Below are positions 1 through 14,283 of a DNA stretch of 64,000 nucleotides, one piece after another. The stretch comes from Zoogloeaceae bacterium G21618-S1 (GTDB lineage: Bacteria > Pseudomonadota > Gammaproteobacteria > Burkholderiales > Rhodocyclaceae). The position numbers were made by a program, and so were the translations under genes. The notes under the pieces are model-generated. The model searched no databases. It worked only from the letters and a program-made list of their open reading frames with translations, and was not told the origin of the DNA. The stretch spans positions 186,001 to 250,000 of the forward strand of contig JAPWHF010000007.1 of the NCBI GenBank assembly GCA_027214125.1. Direction: 5' to 3'. Each line of letters opens with the position of its first letter. Position 1 is the first letter of the stretch.

Positions 1-156
1 CCCGGCAAAGAGCGCACGCAGTTTTTCAAACGGGTAGGGCTGGAGTCGGTCGAGGTCGGGATTCACGGCAGGCTCGATTGGGCGGCGAAAGCGTTACCAA
101 ATGTCATCAAAGGCACGCTTGCCGGGCAGTTGAAGTCGGCGAAGATGCTATCATAG
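1..156 (+). CDS. C-terminal end of an unidentified protein (partial)
   Basis: An open frame runs from the window edge to a TAG at 154-156 and encodes the last 51 residues of a protein. The fragment is basic and mixed (it begins PGKERTQFFKRVG and ends KSAKMLS) with no motif I recognise. Codon choice is like that of the neighbouring genes, so it is probably the true end of the gene upstream of smc. It stops 68 bases before the smc start on the same strand, so co-transcription is possible. No function is assigned. Confidence 0.45.
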   Translation, partial: PGKERTQFFKRVGLESVEVGIHGRLDWAAKALPNVIKGTLAGQLKSAKMLS

Positions 157-224
157 CCCGCTTATCTACCGCGCCGCGCACTTGCGCTCAACCGGCCGCG
201 CATTGTCCGCCAGATCGAACCGCC

Positions 225-3200
225 GTGAGACTGTCCCGCCTCAAACTTGCCGGCTTCAAAACCTTCGTCGATCCGACCACGGTGTTGTCCCCCGGACAGC
301 TCGTCGGTGTGGTCGGCCCCAATGGTTGTGGCAAATCCAACATCATCGACGCCGTACGCTGGGTGCTCGGCGAGACGCGCGCGTCCGCGCTGCGCGGCGC
401 CTCGATGCAGGACGTGATCTTCAACGGCTCGACCACCCGCAAGGCGGTATCGCGTGCCAGCGTCGAACTGGTGTTCGACAACGCCGATGGCAAAGCGGCC
501 GGGCAGTGGTCGCAATATGCCGAGATCGCGGTCAAGCGCGTGCTCGATCGCAGTGGCGACTCTTCCTACTACATTAATAACATGCTGGTGCGTCGCAAGG
601 ACGTGGTCGATCTGTTCCTCGGTACCGGCCTGGGCCCCCGTGCCTACGCCATCATCGAGCAAGGCATGATCTCGCGCATCATCGAGGCGCGGCCCGAAGA
701 GGTGCGTGGTTTTCTTGAAGAGGCCGCGGGTGTCACCAAATACCGTGAGCGTCGGCGCGAAACCGAAGGCCGCCTGTCGGACGCGGGCGAAAACCTGCTG
801 CGCCTTGACGACATTTGCCTCGAATTGGGCGATCGCATCACCCGACTCGAAGGCCAGGCCGAGATCGCCGAGCGCTATCGCCGCATGCATCACGATCACG
901 CCCAGAAGCAGCAATTGCTATGGCTACTCAAACGCAACGAAGCGCGCGCAGAGTGCGAACGGGTGGTGCAGGCGCTCGAAGCCGCCAGCCGTCAGATGGA
1001 GGCCGACAGCACCCGACTGGGCGAGCTGACCGCGGCTATCGACACCGCCCGCGGCGTGCATCAGGGCGCTAATGAGGCGGTGCAGGTCGCGCAAAACGAC
1101 TTTTTCAGTGCCTCGGCCGAAGTCAGCCGGCTCGAAGGCGAGCGTCAGCATCTGGCCGACAACCGTCGCCGGCTCGCGGCGCGGCTCGAGCAACTCGATG
1201 GCGAGCATACTCACTGGGCGACGCGCCAAACGCAACTGATCGAGGAGCAGGCTCGCTGGCAGGCACTGCGCGACGCGGCCGATCTGCGTCTGGCGCAAGC
1301 CGAAGCGCGGCACGAAGCCGCGGCAGAACGTGTGCCGGAAGCCGAGTCACACTTTAAAACGGCGGAGGCCACCGCTGCTGCCGCGCGTCGCGAACTGGCG
1401 CAGACCGAACAGCAAGCCCGCGTCGAGGAAACCCGCAGTGCCAGCGCCCGACGCGCGCTCGATGCGCTGCTGGCGCGTCAGGCACGGCTCACCACCGAAG
1501 AAGGGCAGATCGCTGCGCCGCTCGAGACCGAGGTCGAGCGCTGCGAAATGCAGTTGGCAGCAGCCGATGAAGCCCTGCATCAGCTCCAGGAAGAAAACGA
1601 AGTATTGCAAGCGGCCATGCCGGCACAACAGGCAGCGCTCAAGCGCGCGGCCGATGAAGAGCGAGAGATTCAGCGCCGTCTCACCACCGCGCAGGCGCGG
1701 CACGAGGCCTTGGTCCAGCTCCAGCGCAAGGTGAAGCAGCAGGGCGCGCTGGGAGACTGGTTGCGACGCAGGGGTCTTGAAGGCGTGACTGCGCTGTGGC
1801 AGCAGCTCGAAGTCGCAGCGGGCTGGGAGAGCGCCGTCGAGGCGGTATTGCGTGAGCGTCTGGCGGCATTGCCGGAGTCGGCCTTGACTGATCTGGCCGC
1901 CTGGCGTGCCGAACCGCCGCCGACCACGCTGGCGGTCATGCGCGCAATGACTGCGCATCCGGAAGACGCTGCGCCCTTGGCCGATGCGACCCCGCTGATC
2001 ACGCATCTGCGCTGTGATGCGTCACTGCATGGCACGCTCGCGCGTTGGGTGGCAGGTGTATATGCCGTTGAAGATCTGACCGTCTGGGCGGATCGACGCG
2101 ACACGCTGGCGCCCGGGCAGGTGCTTGTTGCGCCCGACGGACAGTGCCTGACGCGGGATTGCTTCATCCACTACGTGGCCGACGCACGCACCCATGGCGT
2201 CATCGAACGCGAACGTGAAATCCACGAACTTGATGCCTTGCTCGACACGCTGGCGACAGGGCATGAGACCGCGCAAGCGGCCGTGACCGAGGCGGATCGT
2301 GTATTCGCGCTGACCCAGGCGCGCGCGACCGAGTTGCGTCGTCAGCAGCAGGATCGCCAGGGCGCGGTGCATCAGGCGCAAGTGGCGCTGCTCAAGCAGA
2401 CCCAGGCGCGTCAGCGGGCCGAAGAGCAGCAGGCACGTATCGCCGGCGATCTATCCGAAATCCAGCGGGCGCTGGCCGTGGAGCAAGAGCATCTGGCTGC
2501 GGCAGGCAGCGAATTGTCGCGCTGCGAGGCGCTTGTCGAGGTGCTGCGTGAGCGCCTTGAGCATGCCAATACAGTGCGTGCCGACCGGGAAGCGGCGTAT
2601 CGCGAAGCGCAAAGCCAGCTGCAGAGCCTGGCGCGCGACATGAGCGAAGCCGGGTTTTCGCAGCGCGAGTGCGGCGGCAAGCTTGAAGACATTGCGCGCA
2701 ACCTTGCGCTGGCGACTGAACAGTTGGCGCGCATTGCCCAAGAACGTGCTGTGCGTGCGGCGGAGCATGACGCGACCGATCCGCTGGCTGGCGAAGCCGC
2801 GTTGCAAGCGGCGCTCGAACAGCGCGCGTCGCGCGAAACTGCACTGAGCGCGCGGCGCGATCAGCTCGCCGAGGCCGCCGCCCAGCTCAAAACCTTTGAA
2901 GAGGATCGCTTGCGTGTCGAGCAGGCCGCTGCGCCGCTGCGCGACCGGGTGGCCGAATTGCGACTGGCGCGACAGGCCGCCGAACTGGCGCAAGCCCAGC
3001 ACCAGAGCCGGCTGGATGAAGTCGAGGCCGATGAAGCATTGTTGACGCCGTTGCTGACCGATGTGCGCGAGAATGCCTTGCAGCGCGACGTGGCCAGCCT
3101 GGCTCGGCAGATTGATGCGCTTGGCGCGGTCAATCTTGCCGCGCTCGACGAGCTGAAAGCCGCCAGCGAGCGGAAAGGTTATCTGGACGCCCAGCACGCC

Positions 3201-3743
3201 GACCTCACCGAAGCGATCGCCACGCTCGAAGACGCGATCCGTCGGATCGATCGTGAAACCCGCGAGCAGCTTCAGGTCACGTACGATACTGTCAGTGCCC
3301 AATTCTCGACGCTGTTTCCGCAGCTGTTTGGTGGCGGTCAGGCGCGACTGGTACTCACCGGAGACGAAATTCTCGATGCCGGCATCCAGATCGTGGCCCA
3401 GCCGCCGGGCAAAAAGAACGCATCCATCCACCTTTTGTCAGGAGGTGAAAAGGCCCTGACCGCCATTGCGCTGGTGTTTTCGTTGTTCCAGCTCAATCCG
3501 GCACCGTTTTGCATGCTTGACGAGGTGGATGCGCCATTGGACGATACGAACACTGGACGCTTCTGCGAGATGGTCAAGCGAATGGCATCACAGACCCAGT
3601 TCCTGTTCATCAGCCACAACAAGATCACGATGGAGATCGCCCAGCAGCTGGTTGGGGTGACGATGCAGGAGCAGGGCGTATCGCGTATTGTCGAAGTCGA
3701 CATGGAAGAAGCATTGCGGATGGCGGACGCCGCCCCCGCGTGA
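225..3743 (+). CDS. smc: Chromosome segregation protein SMC
   Basis: SMC is the ATPase subunit of bacterial condensin, which organises and separates the chromosome. The Walker A motif GPNGCGKS is at residues 31-38. Long Glu/Arg/Ala-rich coiled coils flank a hinge at roughly residues 480-650. The ABC signature LSGGEK and the Walker B stretch CMLDEVDAPLDD lie near residues 1070-1110. The frame is open upstream from 78, but the GTG at 225 gives MRLSRLKLAGFKTF, the normal SMC N-terminus, and 1172 residues, the usual family length. It is followed after 18 bases by zipA, a common arrangement in betaproteobacteria. The start is inferred from family alignment rather than a strong ribosome site. Confidence 0.96.
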   Translation: MRLSRLKLAGFKTFVDPTTVLSPGQLVGVVGPNGCGKSNIIDAVRWVLGETRASALRGASMQDVIFNGSTTRKAVSRASVELVFDNADGKAAGQWSQYAEIAVKRVLDRSGDSSYYINNMLVRRKDVVDLFLGTGLGPRAYAIIEQGMISRIIEARPEEVRGFLEEAAGVTKYRERRRETEGRLSDAGENLLRLDDICLELGDRITRLEGQAEIAERYRRMHHDHAQKQQLLWLLKRNEARAECERVVQALEAASRQMEADSTRLGELTAAIDTARGVHQGANEAVQVAQNDFFSASAEVSRLEGERQHLADNRRRLAARLEQLDGEHTHWATRQTQLIEEQARWQALRDAADLRLAQAEARHEAAAERVPEAESHFKTAEATAAAARRELAQTEQQARVEETRSASARRALDALLARQARLTTEEGQIAAPLETEVERCEMQLAAADEALHQLQEENEVLQAAMPAQQAALKRAADEEREIQRRLTTAQARHEALVQLQRKVKQQGALGDWLRRRGLEGVTALWQQLEVAAGWESAVEAVLRERLAALPESALTDLAAWRAEPPPTTLAVMRAMTAHPEDAAPLADATPLITHLRCDASLHGTLARWVAGVYAVEDLTVWADRRDTLAPGQVLVAPDGQCLTRDCFIHYVADARTHGVIEREREIHELDALLDTLATGHETAQAAVTEADRVFALTQARATELRRQQQDRQGAVHQAQVALLKQTQARQRAEEQQARIAGDLSEIQRALAVEQEHLAAAGSELSRCEALVEVLRERLEHANTVRADREAAYREAQSQLQSLARDMSEAGFSQRECGGKLEDIARNLALATEQLARIAQERAVRAAEHDATDPLAGEAALQAALEQRASRETALSARRDQLAEAAAQLKTFEEDRLRVEQAAAPLRDRVAELRLARQAAELAQAQHQSRLDEVEADEALLTPLLTDVRENALQRDVASLARQIDALGAVNLAALDELKAASERKGYLDAQHADLTEAIATLEDAIRRIDRETREQLQVTYDTVSAQFSTLFPQLFGGGQARLVLTGDEILDAGIQIVAQPPGKKNASIHLLSGGEKALTAIALVFSLFQLNPAPFCMLDEVDAPLDDTNTGRFCEMVKRMASQTQFLFISHNKITMEIAQQLVGVTMQEQGVSRIVEVDMEEALRMADAAPA

Positions 3744-3761
3744 GCAAAGAGCAAGGAAAAC

Positions 3762-7842
<4,081 letters not shown>

Positions 7843-7853
7843 AAGGCGAAAGC

Positions 7854-7895
7854 CCCAAAAACAAACGGCGCCCGCGGGCGCCGTTTGTTTTTGGG
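7854..7895. terminator. Bidirectional rho-independent terminator between galU and typA
   Basis: A perfect 20-bp inverted repeat (arms 7854-7873 and 7876-7895) surrounds a GC centre. Each arm has a GC-rich inner part and an outer A5/T5 tract, so it can terminate the plus-strand galU transcript and the minus-strand typA transcript. The two genes converge on it, 11 bases after the galU stop and 9 bases before the typA stop. Confidence 0.93.
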
Positions 7896-7904
7896 CAGGT
7901 GGGC

Positions 7905-9719
7905 TTAGTCGCCCGATTTGCCGGCACGCTTGCGCTCGTGTTCCTTGAGGTAGCGCTTGCGCAGACGAATCGACTTTGGCGTGATCTCGACCAGTTCGTC
8001 ATCGGAAATGAATTCGATGGCGGATTCGAGCGTCAGCTTGATCGGCGGCACCAGGCGTACGGCTTCGTCGGTGCCGGAGGCGCGCACGTTGGTCAACTGC
8101 TTGCCCTTGATCGGGTTGACCACGAGGTCGTTGTCGCGGGTGTGGATGCCAATGACCATGCCTTCGTACAGCGCGTCGCCGGGGCTGACGAACATGCGGC
8201 CACGGTCTTGCAGGTTCCACAGCGCATAGGCCACGGCGGCGCCGTCGTTCTGGGAAATCAATACGCCGTTGCGGCGTTCGGCCATGGCACCGGCGATCGG
8301 GCCGTAGTCGTCAAACACATGGCTGGCCAGACCGGTGCCGCGGGTCATGGTCAGGAACTCGCCCTGGAAGCCGATCAGGCCACGGGCGGGAATACGGTAC
8401 TCAAGGCGCACGCGGCCTTTGCCGTCCGGCTGCATGTCCTGCAGTTCGCCGCGACGGCGACCGAGTTCTTCCATCACGCCGCCCTGGTGATCTTCTTCGA
8501 CGTCGACGGTGAGCATTTCATAAGGCTCGCATTTCTGCCCATCAACTTCACGGTACACCACACGCGGACGGCCAACGGCCATTTCGTAGCCTTCGCGTCG
8601 CATGTTTTCGAGCAGGATGGTGAGGTGCAGTTCGCCACGACCGGAGACTTCGAAGACTTCGGAGTCGTCGGTGAAGTTCACGCGCAGGGCGACGTTCTTG
8701 AGGAGTTCTTTTTCCAGACGCTCACGGATCTGGCGGCTGGTGACGTATTTGCCTTCGCGGCCGGCCAGCGGTGAGGTGTTGACCAGGAAGTTCATGGTCA
8801 GCGTCGGCTCATCGACGGCAATCGGGGGCATCGGGGCGAGGGCTTCGGGCGCGCACAGCGTGACGCCGATGTTCACCTGATCGATGCCCGACACCAGGAT
8901 GATGTCGCCGGCTTCGGCGGATTCGGCAGAGCTGCGGTCGAGGCCCTTGAAGGTCAGCACCTGGCCGACCTTGGCTTTGCCGCGGTTCTCGTCGCCGTAC
9001 ATGACGATCACTTCCTGGTTCGGCATGATGCGACCGCGGCGCACACGGCCGATGCCGAGCTGGCCGATGTAGGTGGAGTAGTCGAGTGAACAAATCTGGA
9101 TCTGCAGCGGGGCATTGGGATCCACGTCGGGCTGATGCACATGCTCGAGAATCGCTTCGAACAGCGGCTTCATGTCGGTGCCCGGCTTGTCGGCGTCCAG
9201 CATGGCGTAGCCGTTGAGGGCGGACGCGAAAACCACCGGGAAGTCGAGCTGCTCTTCGGTTGCGCCGAGTTTGTCGAACAGGTCGAAGGTGTGGTTGATC
9301 ACCCAGTCCGGACGCGAACCCGGGCGGTCGATCTTGTTCACGACCACGATCGGCTTGAGGCCCATGGCCAGCGCCTTGCGGGTCACGAAGCGGGTCTGCG
9401 GCATCGGGCCTTCGACCGCATCTACCAGCAGCAGCACGCCATCGACCATCGACAGTACGCGTTCGACTTCGCCACCGAAGTCAGCGTGCCCCGGGGTGTC
9501 AACGATGTTGATGTGGGTGTCGCCGTATTGGATGGCGCAGTTCTTCGACAGAATCGTGATGCCGCGCTCTTTCTCGAGATCGTTGCTGTCCATCACCCGT
9601 TCGGACAGGGCCTGGTGGGCTGCGAACGTGCCGGATTGGCGCAGAAGTTGGTCGACCAGGGTGGTTTTGCCGTGGTCAACGTGGGCGATGATGGCAATGT
9701 TACGAATGGAGCGGGACAT
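7905..9719 (-). CDS. typA: Ribosome-associated GTPase TypA/BipA
   Basis: TypA is an EF-G-like GTPase that binds the ribosome and is needed for growth under stress and low temperature. The protein (604 residues) has the G1 motif AHVDHGKTT, the switch/G3 motif [12 protein letters not shown] and G4 NKIDRPGSR. Beta-barrel and EF-G III/V-like domains follow, then the TypA C-terminal domain with its basic tail. The frame extends 14 codons upstream, but the Met at 9719 gives [13 protein letters not shown], the family N-terminus. It is a single gene transcribed toward galU and divergent from the phosphorylase gene at 9868. Confidence 0.96.
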   Translation of the reverse strand: MSRSIRNIAIIAHVDHGKTTLVDQLLRQSGTFAAHQALSERVMDSNDLEKERGITILSKNCAIQYGDTHINIVDTPGHADFGGEVERVLSMVDGVLLLVDAVEGPMPQTRFVTRKALAMGLKPIVVVNKIDRPGSRPDWVINHTFDLFDKLGATEEQLDFPVVFASALNGYAMLDADKPGTDMKPLFEAILEHVHQPDVDPNAPLQIQICSLDYSTYIGQLGIGRVRRGRIMPNQEVIVMYGDENRGKAKVGQVLTFKGLDRSSAESAEAGDIILVSGIDQVNIGVTLCAPEALAPMPPIAVDEPTLTMNFLVNTSPLAGREGKYVTSRQIRERLEKELLKNVALRVNFTDDSEVFEVSGRGELHLTILLENMRREGYEMAVGRPRVVYREVDGQKCEPYEMLTVDVEEDHQGGVMEELGRRRGELQDMQPDGKGRVRLEYRIPARGLIGFQGEFLTMTRGTGLASHVFDDYGPIAGAMAERRNGVLISQNDGAAVAYALWNLQDRGRMFVSPGDALYEGMVIGIHTRDNDLVVNPIKGKQLTNVRASGTDEAVRLVPPIKLTLESAIEFISDDELVEITPKSIRLRKRYLKEHERKRAGKSGD

Positions 9720-9867
9720 GAAAAGCGCCGGAAGTATTTGAAAAGGGGCGGATTCTACCATGGCCTGTGGCGTCGCAGCATGCTTCCGTCAGAAGGTGTG
9801 CACGAGTTGTTTGTTGGCTGCGTGGTAAAATCGGCGCCTTTTTTCATGTGTTGCAGGAGTGCCCTGG

Positions 9868-10611
9868 ATGCTGGCCATCATTGGCGGAAGTGGTTTGACG
9901 CAATTGGCGTCTCTTGAAATTACCCGTCGCGAAGTGGTGCGTACGCCCTACGGTGAGCCATCAGGTGCTCTGACTTTTGGTCAGGTGTGTGACCAGTCCG
10001 TGGTGTTTTTGGCACGCCACGGCTATGGCCACACCATCCCGCCGCATCTGGTGAATTATCGCGCCAACCTCTGGGCCTTGAAGCATGTGGGCGCGATGGG
10101 GGTCATTTCGGTGGCTTCGGTCGGCGGTATTCGCGCCGATTTCGGGCCGGGCGCGCTTGTGGTGCCCGACCAGATCATCGATTACACCTGGGGCCGCAAG
10201 AGTACGTATTTCGATGCACTGGACCAGCCGGTCCACCATGTTGACTTTACTCACCCCTACGACGCCGCCTTGCGCCAGCGCTTGCTGCGGGCGGCAGCGG
10301 CGGCGGGTCAGGCGGTACACGACGGGGGCGTCTATGCCACCACGCAGGGACCGCGCCTGGAGACGGCAGGTGAGATCAATCGGCTGGAGCGCGACGGTGC
10401 CGACTTGGTCGGCATGACCGGCATGCCCGAGGCCGTGCTGGCGCGGGAGCTGGAATTGCCCTACGCGGCGATCAACGTGGTGGCGAACTTCGCCGCCGGA
10501 CGCGCCTCCAGTGAGCAGGGCATCAGCTTTGACAGTATCGAGGTGGTATTGCACGAGGCGATGTTGCGGGTGCGCTGCATCCTCGACAGCTTGTGTGTCG
10601 AGGATGCCTGA
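9868..10611 (+). CDS. mtnP: S-methyl-5'-thioinosine phosphorylase
   Basis: A purine nucleoside phosphorylase of the MTAP/PNP-II type (247 residues). Phosphate- and ribose-site motifs are visible: GGSGL at the N-terminus, RHGYGHTIPPHLVNYRAN, YATTQGPRLETAGEI, and GMTGMPEAVLAREL. The last resembles the methylthioinosine enzyme described in Pseudomonas rather than the TTVPE of methylthioadenosine phosphorylases; that substrate is inferred. The GTG at 9859 is also in frame, but AGGAG at 9855-9859 is correctly placed for the ATG at 9868. It is convergent with glnD. Confidence 0.85.
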   Translation: MLAIIGGSGLTQLASLEITRREVVRTPYGEPSGALTFGQVCDQSVVFLARHGYGHTIPPHLVNYRANLWALKHVGAMGVISVASVGGIRADFGPGALVVPDQIIDYTWGRKSTYFDALDQPVHHVDFTHPYDAALRQRLLRAAAAAGQAVHDGGVYATTQGPRLETAGEINRLERDGADLVGMTGMPEAVLARELELPYAAINVVANFAAGRASSEQGISFDSIEVVLHEAMLRVRCILDSLCVEDA

Positions 10612-10629
10612 TTGGCGTTTGGCTGAGCG

Positions 10630-13212
10630 CTAGATTCTTAACTTGTCTGCCAGGTCGCGCTCGACCTTCAAGGCGTGGGCGTCATTCGATAGCCCGCGCC
10701 CGGTGACCAGAAAGGTGTCTTCGACCCGTTCGCCCAGTGTCGAGATTTTTGCGGCCAGTACCGAGACTTCATGGAAGGCCAGGGTCTCTGCGATGTCGAA
10801 TAGTAAGCCAGGGCGGTCGGCCGCGGTCAGCGTCAGTATGTAGTGCTTGGCGCTGTCGTCGGGGCGTAGCTTGACTGCGGGCGCCACGGGAAAGTGCCGC
10901 ACCTTGCGTGAGAGCCGCGTGTCGGTTGGTCGATCGACCGGCGCGTCGGTTGTGAGACGAGTGGTCAATTCGTGTTCGATCAGCGCGATATGCTCGCGGT
11001 AGTGCGCATCGCCGCCCGGGTTCTGCAACACAAAGCTGTCGAGCGCGAAATTGTGCCGTGTGGTGTGCACCTTGGCGTCGAGAATGGTGTAGCCGAGTTT
11101 GCCGAAGAAGCCACACAGGCGCTTGAACAGATCGCGCTGGTCATGGGTAAAGATCATCACCTGCAGGCTTTCGCCGCCTTCGCTCAGCCGCGCCTTGACT
11201 ACCGGCGCCGGACTATCGGGACGGTGGTAGAGATGGCGCGTGTGCCAGGCGATTTCGTCGGCCGAGTGGCGCATGAAGTACACCGAATCCAGCTTGGCCC
11301 ACAGCGCGTCTTCGGTGCCGGGGCGCAGGCCGAAGTAGCGCAGGATGCGGGCGGCATCCTGTTGGCGCTCATCCAGGCCGAGGGCTTCGACGGCGGAGGC
11401 GCCACGCAGCAGACGCTGGGTGGCATGGAATAGGTCTTCGAGCAGGCGCGCTTTCCAGCCGTTCCAGACCTTCGGGCTGGTGCCGCGAATGTCGGCGTGA
11501 GTGAGCAGGTAGAGTGCAATGAGCCGCTCTTCAGTGCCGACGCGCTCGGCAAAACGCTCGACCACGTCCGGGTCGGTGATGTCTTCTTTTTGCGCGACAT
11601 GCGACATCACGAGATGGTTTTCAACCAGCCACTCCACAAGTGTCGTTTCGGACGCTTCCAGACTGTGTTGCTCACAAAAATTCCGGGCATCGACCATGCC
11701 GAGTTTGGAGTGGTCGCCGCCACGGCCTTTGGCGATATCGTGAAAAAGCGAAGCGACATAGAGCAGCCAGTGGTCCTGATAGTTCAGCATCAGCCGGGTC
11801 ATGAGCGGGTATTCATGCGCATGCTCGCCCATGGTGAAGCGGCGCAGGTTGCGCAATACCATCATGGTGTGTTGATCGACGGTATAGACGTGGAACAGGT
11901 CGTGCTGCATCTGGCAGGAAATCTTGCGCCAGGGCGGCAGGTAGTTGCTCAGGATGCCGTACTGATTCATTCGCCGGAAGGTGTGTACGATGCCGCGCCG
12001 TGCCTTGAGCAGCGAGATGAAGCGTGCGCGGTTTTCCGGGTCTGCGCGGAAGCGGGCGTTGATGCGCCGCCGGTTGATCCAGAGTGCGCGCAGGGTGCGG
12101 GCGGTCATCCCGGTGAGTTCCGAGCGTTGCTGCAGCAGCGCGAAAGCGTCGAACATGGCCCCCGGCATCTGTTCAAACAGATCGTCCTGCCGGATGTCGA
12201 GCAGGTCGCGCACGCTCTGGAAGTGCTCATTGATGAATATCGGTGCGGCCCGATCTTGCTCGAAGAATTCATCCCGATAGTTCAGCGAGAGCAGGGTATT
12301 GAGTTGCGTGACCTTTTTTGCCGAGAGGTAGTAGCGCTGCATCAGCACCTCGGCGGCGCGTTTGCCCGCGGTGGGTTTGATGCCAAATGCCTTGGCGAGG
12401 TTTTCCTGGTGGTCAAACAGCAGCCGGTCTTCGGCCCGCCCCGCGAGCAGGTGCAGGCGGATGCGCACATGCTGCAAAAAACGTTCAGCCGAGCGTAGAT
12501 CGTTGGCTTCGTCGGCGGTGATCAGCCGCCGACGGGCCAGATCTCGCCAGCTTTTACCCAGCCCCGCCGCTCGCGCCACCCAGCCGAGCACCTGCAGGTC
12601 GCGCAGGCCACCGGGGCTTTCCTTGCAATTGGGCTCGAGCGCGTAGGGGCTGTCCTGGTAGCGTGCGTAGCGTTGCTCTTGCTCACGTTGCTTGGCGGCA
12701 AAAAACGTGGCGGCGTCGAGCTCGGAAAACAGTTGCTTGTCTAGCTGTTCGAAGCGCGCGCGCGGGCCGGCCAAGAGCCTTTTTTCAAGCAGATTGGTCT
12801 GAATGGTGACGTCATTGCGCGCGGCTTCAACGCACTCTTCAACGGTGCGAACGCTGTGACCGATATGCAAACCGATGTCCCAAAGCGCGCCGACAAAGCC
12901 GGTGAGCCGGGATTCGCTTTCGGTCGAGACGGTGTCCGGCAACAGGATGAGCAAATCGATATCAGAGTAGGGGTGCAGCTCGCCCCGGCCGTAGCCGCCG
13001 GTGGCGATCAGCGCGATGTCGGCAGGCACAGAGAAACTTCGCCAGAGCGACTTGATCGCACCGTCTACCAAGCTTGTGCGCCCCTTCAGGTAGGAGCCTG
13101 TCAGCGGACGCTCAAGGTAATTGGCCGCGAGCGCTTTTTCGCCGTCACGGATAGTGTCGCGGACCGCGGTGATCGCGGCACGCGTCGGAGCAACGACGGG
13201 GCGGGCACTCAT
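10630..13212 (-). CDS. glnD: Bifunctional uridylyltransferase/uridylyl-removing enzyme GlnD
   Basis: GlnD senses glutamine and adds or removes UMP on PII proteins, controlling glutamine synthetase and nitrogen gene expression. The 860-residue protein has the nucleotidyltransferase motif GGYGRGELHPYSDIDLLI (about 72-89, metal-binding Asp84 and Asp86). It also has an HD domain (HDIAKGRGGDHS) for UMP removal and two C-terminal ACT domains. The frame is open 33 codons upstream, but the Met at 13212 overlaps the map stop by four bases (ATGA), which fixes the start and shows coupling with map. Confidence 0.96.
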   Translation of the reverse strand: MSARPVVAPTRAAITAVRDTIRDGEKALAANYLERPLTGSYLKGRTSLVDGAIKSLWRSFSVPADIALIATGGYGRGELHPYSDIDLLILLPDTVSTESESRLTGFVGALWDIGLHIGHSVRTVEECVEAARNDVTIQTNLLEKRLLAGPRARFEQLDKQLFSELDAATFFAAKQREQEQRYARYQDSPYALEPNCKESPGGLRDLQVLGWVARAAGLGKSWRDLARRRLITADEANDLRSAERFLQHVRIRLHLLAGRAEDRLLFDHQENLAKAFGIKPTAGKRAAEVLMQRYYLSAKKVTQLNTLLSLNYRDEFFEQDRAAPIFINEHFQSVRDLLDIRQDDLFEQMPGAMFDAFALLQQRSELTGMTARTLRALWINRRRINARFRADPENRARFISLLKARRGIVHTFRRMNQYGILSNYLPPWRKISCQMQHDLFHVYTVDQHTMMVLRNLRRFTMGEHAHEYPLMTRLMLNYQDHWLLYVASLFHDIAKGRGGDHSKLGMVDARNFCEQHSLEASETTLVEWLVENHLVMSHVAQKEDITDPDVVERFAERVGTEERLIALYLLTHADIRGTSPKVWNGWKARLLEDLFHATQRLLRGASAVEALGLDERQQDAARILRYFGLRPGTEDALWAKLDSVYFMRHSADEIAWHTRHLYHRPDSPAPVVKARLSEGGESLQVMIFTHDQRDLFKRLCGFFGKLGYTILDAKVHTTRHNFALDSFVLQNPGGDAHYREHIALIEHELTTRLTTDAPVDRPTDTRLSRKVRHFPVAPAVKLRPDDSAKHYILTLTAADRPGLLFDIAETLAFHEVSVLAAKISTLGERVEDTFLVTGRGLSNDAHALKVERDLADKLRI

Positions 13213-14024
13213 GGCAGCAGCGAATTGACCAGGGCGGGACGGGCGGGCGTTCCGTCGGACACCGTCAGCACCTCGACGCCGGTCTCGGTGACCAGAATGG
13301 TGTGCTCCCACTGTGCCGACAGACTGCGGTCTTTGGTGACGATGGTCCAGCCGTCGGGCAGTTCGGAGATGGCGGCCTTGCCGGCGTTGATCATCGGCTC
13401 GATGGTGAAGGTCATGCCTGCCTTCAGTTCCAGGCCGGTGCCGGGGCGGCCGTAGTGCAGCACCTGCGGGTCTTCATGAAATTTCTTGCCAATGCCGTGG
13501 CCGCAGAATTCGCGCACCACGGAAAAACCGTTTTCTTCGGCATATTTTTGAATCGCGGCGCCGATGTCGCCCAGACGCGCACCCGGTTTGACCATGGCAA
13601 TGCCCAGCCACATGCACTCGTAGGTGACCTGACAAAGCCGTTTGGCCAAAATGGAGACGCCCGCGCCGACCTCGAACATTCGGCTGGTGTCGCCGTGGTA
13701 GCCATCCTTGATGACGGTGATGTCGATGTTGACGATGTCGCCTTTCTTTAAGGCCTTGTCACCCGGCACGCCGTGGCATACCTGATGATTGATCGAAGTG
13801 CAGATCGACTTGGGATAGGGGGTGTAGCCCGATGGCGCGTAATTGAGCGGGGCGGGAATGGCCTGCTGCACGTCGACGATGTAGTCGTGGCAAAGCTTGT
13901 CGAGTTCATCCGTGGTCACGCCGGGTTTGACGTGCGGTGTGATGAAGTCGAGCACCTCTGCGGCCAATCGGCCAGCGACGCGCATGTGCTGGATGTCTTC
14001 TGAATTCTTGATGTCGATGGTCAT
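13209..14024 (-). CDS. map: Methionine aminopeptidase, type I
   Basis: Removes the initiator Met from new proteins. The 271-residue pita-bread fold has the dinuclear-metal ligands in DITVIKDGYHGDTSR (two Asp), GHGIGKKFHEDP (His), FTIEPM (Glu) and QWEHTILVTE (Glu), plus the substrate His in NHQVCHGVPG. The frame extends 36 codons further, but the Met at 14024 starts MTIDIKNSEDIQ, the usual beginning. It is divergent from rpsB, as in many proteobacteria, and leads into glnD with a four-base overlap. Confidence 0.96.
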   Translation of the reverse strand: MTIDIKNSEDIQHMRVAGRLAAEVLDFITPHVKPGVTTDELDKLCHDYIVDVQQAIPAPLNYAPSGYTPYPKSICTSINHQVCHGVPGDKALKKGDIVNIDITVIKDGYHGDTSRMFEVGAGVSILAKRLCQVTYECMWLGIAMVKPGARLGDIGAAIQKYAEENGFSVVREFCGHGIGKKFHEDPQVLHYGRPGTGLELKAGMTFTIEPMINAGKAAISELPDGWTIVTKDRSLSAQWEHTILVTETGVEVLTVSDGTPARPALVNSLLP

Positions 14025-14118
14025 GCGTATATGGCCGTGCTGGTGTCGGTAAAGGCGAGAGGCTATCGCATGGCGGGGCCGCCAGCAATCTTGCGCTGAA
14101 AACAGGGTGCGGATGCGC

Positions 14119-14148
14119 TTGAGCGCTGTCATGTTGCACTGCTATACT
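14119..14148 (+). promoter_or_regulatory. Sigma-70-type promoter of the rpsB operon
   Basis: A -35-like TTGAGC (14119-14124) and a -10-like TATACT (14143-14148) are separated by 18 bases. They lie upstream of the long rpsB leader in the map-rpsB divergent region. This places the start of transcription near 14155, giving a leader of about 135 bases. Confidence 0.65.
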
Positions 14149-14192
14149 AGCGAGCTTGCTTGATCGTGGTGATCTTGCAAGACAAATCCACA

Positions 14193-14283
14193 CGCCCGGC
14201 TTTACACCGGAAAGGGTCTGTTCGCATGGCGGACAGTAGCGGCCGAGAGGCTGCGTCCGGGCGGAGGTTTAACCCTTTAGGAG
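14193..14283 (+). ncRNA. Structured rpsB (S2) leader RNA, t44-like
   Basis: The rpsB leader contains two interleaved perfect helices. CGCCCGG (14193-14199) pairs with CCGGGCG (14257-14263). AAAGGGT (14211-14217) pairs with ACCCTTT (14272-14278), which touches the AGGAG ribosome site at 14279-14283. Because the pairs interleave they form a pseudoknot. Inside is a six-bp hairpin (14239-14244 with 14249-14254) closed by a GAGA tetraloop. In enterobacteria the rpsB leader (Rfam t44) mediates feedback by S2. Membership of that family is my inference from position and fold. Confidence 0.75.

Noticed and set aside
11497-12498. Plus-strand open frame of 333 codons
   Set aside because: Antisense to glnD; no recognisable domain.
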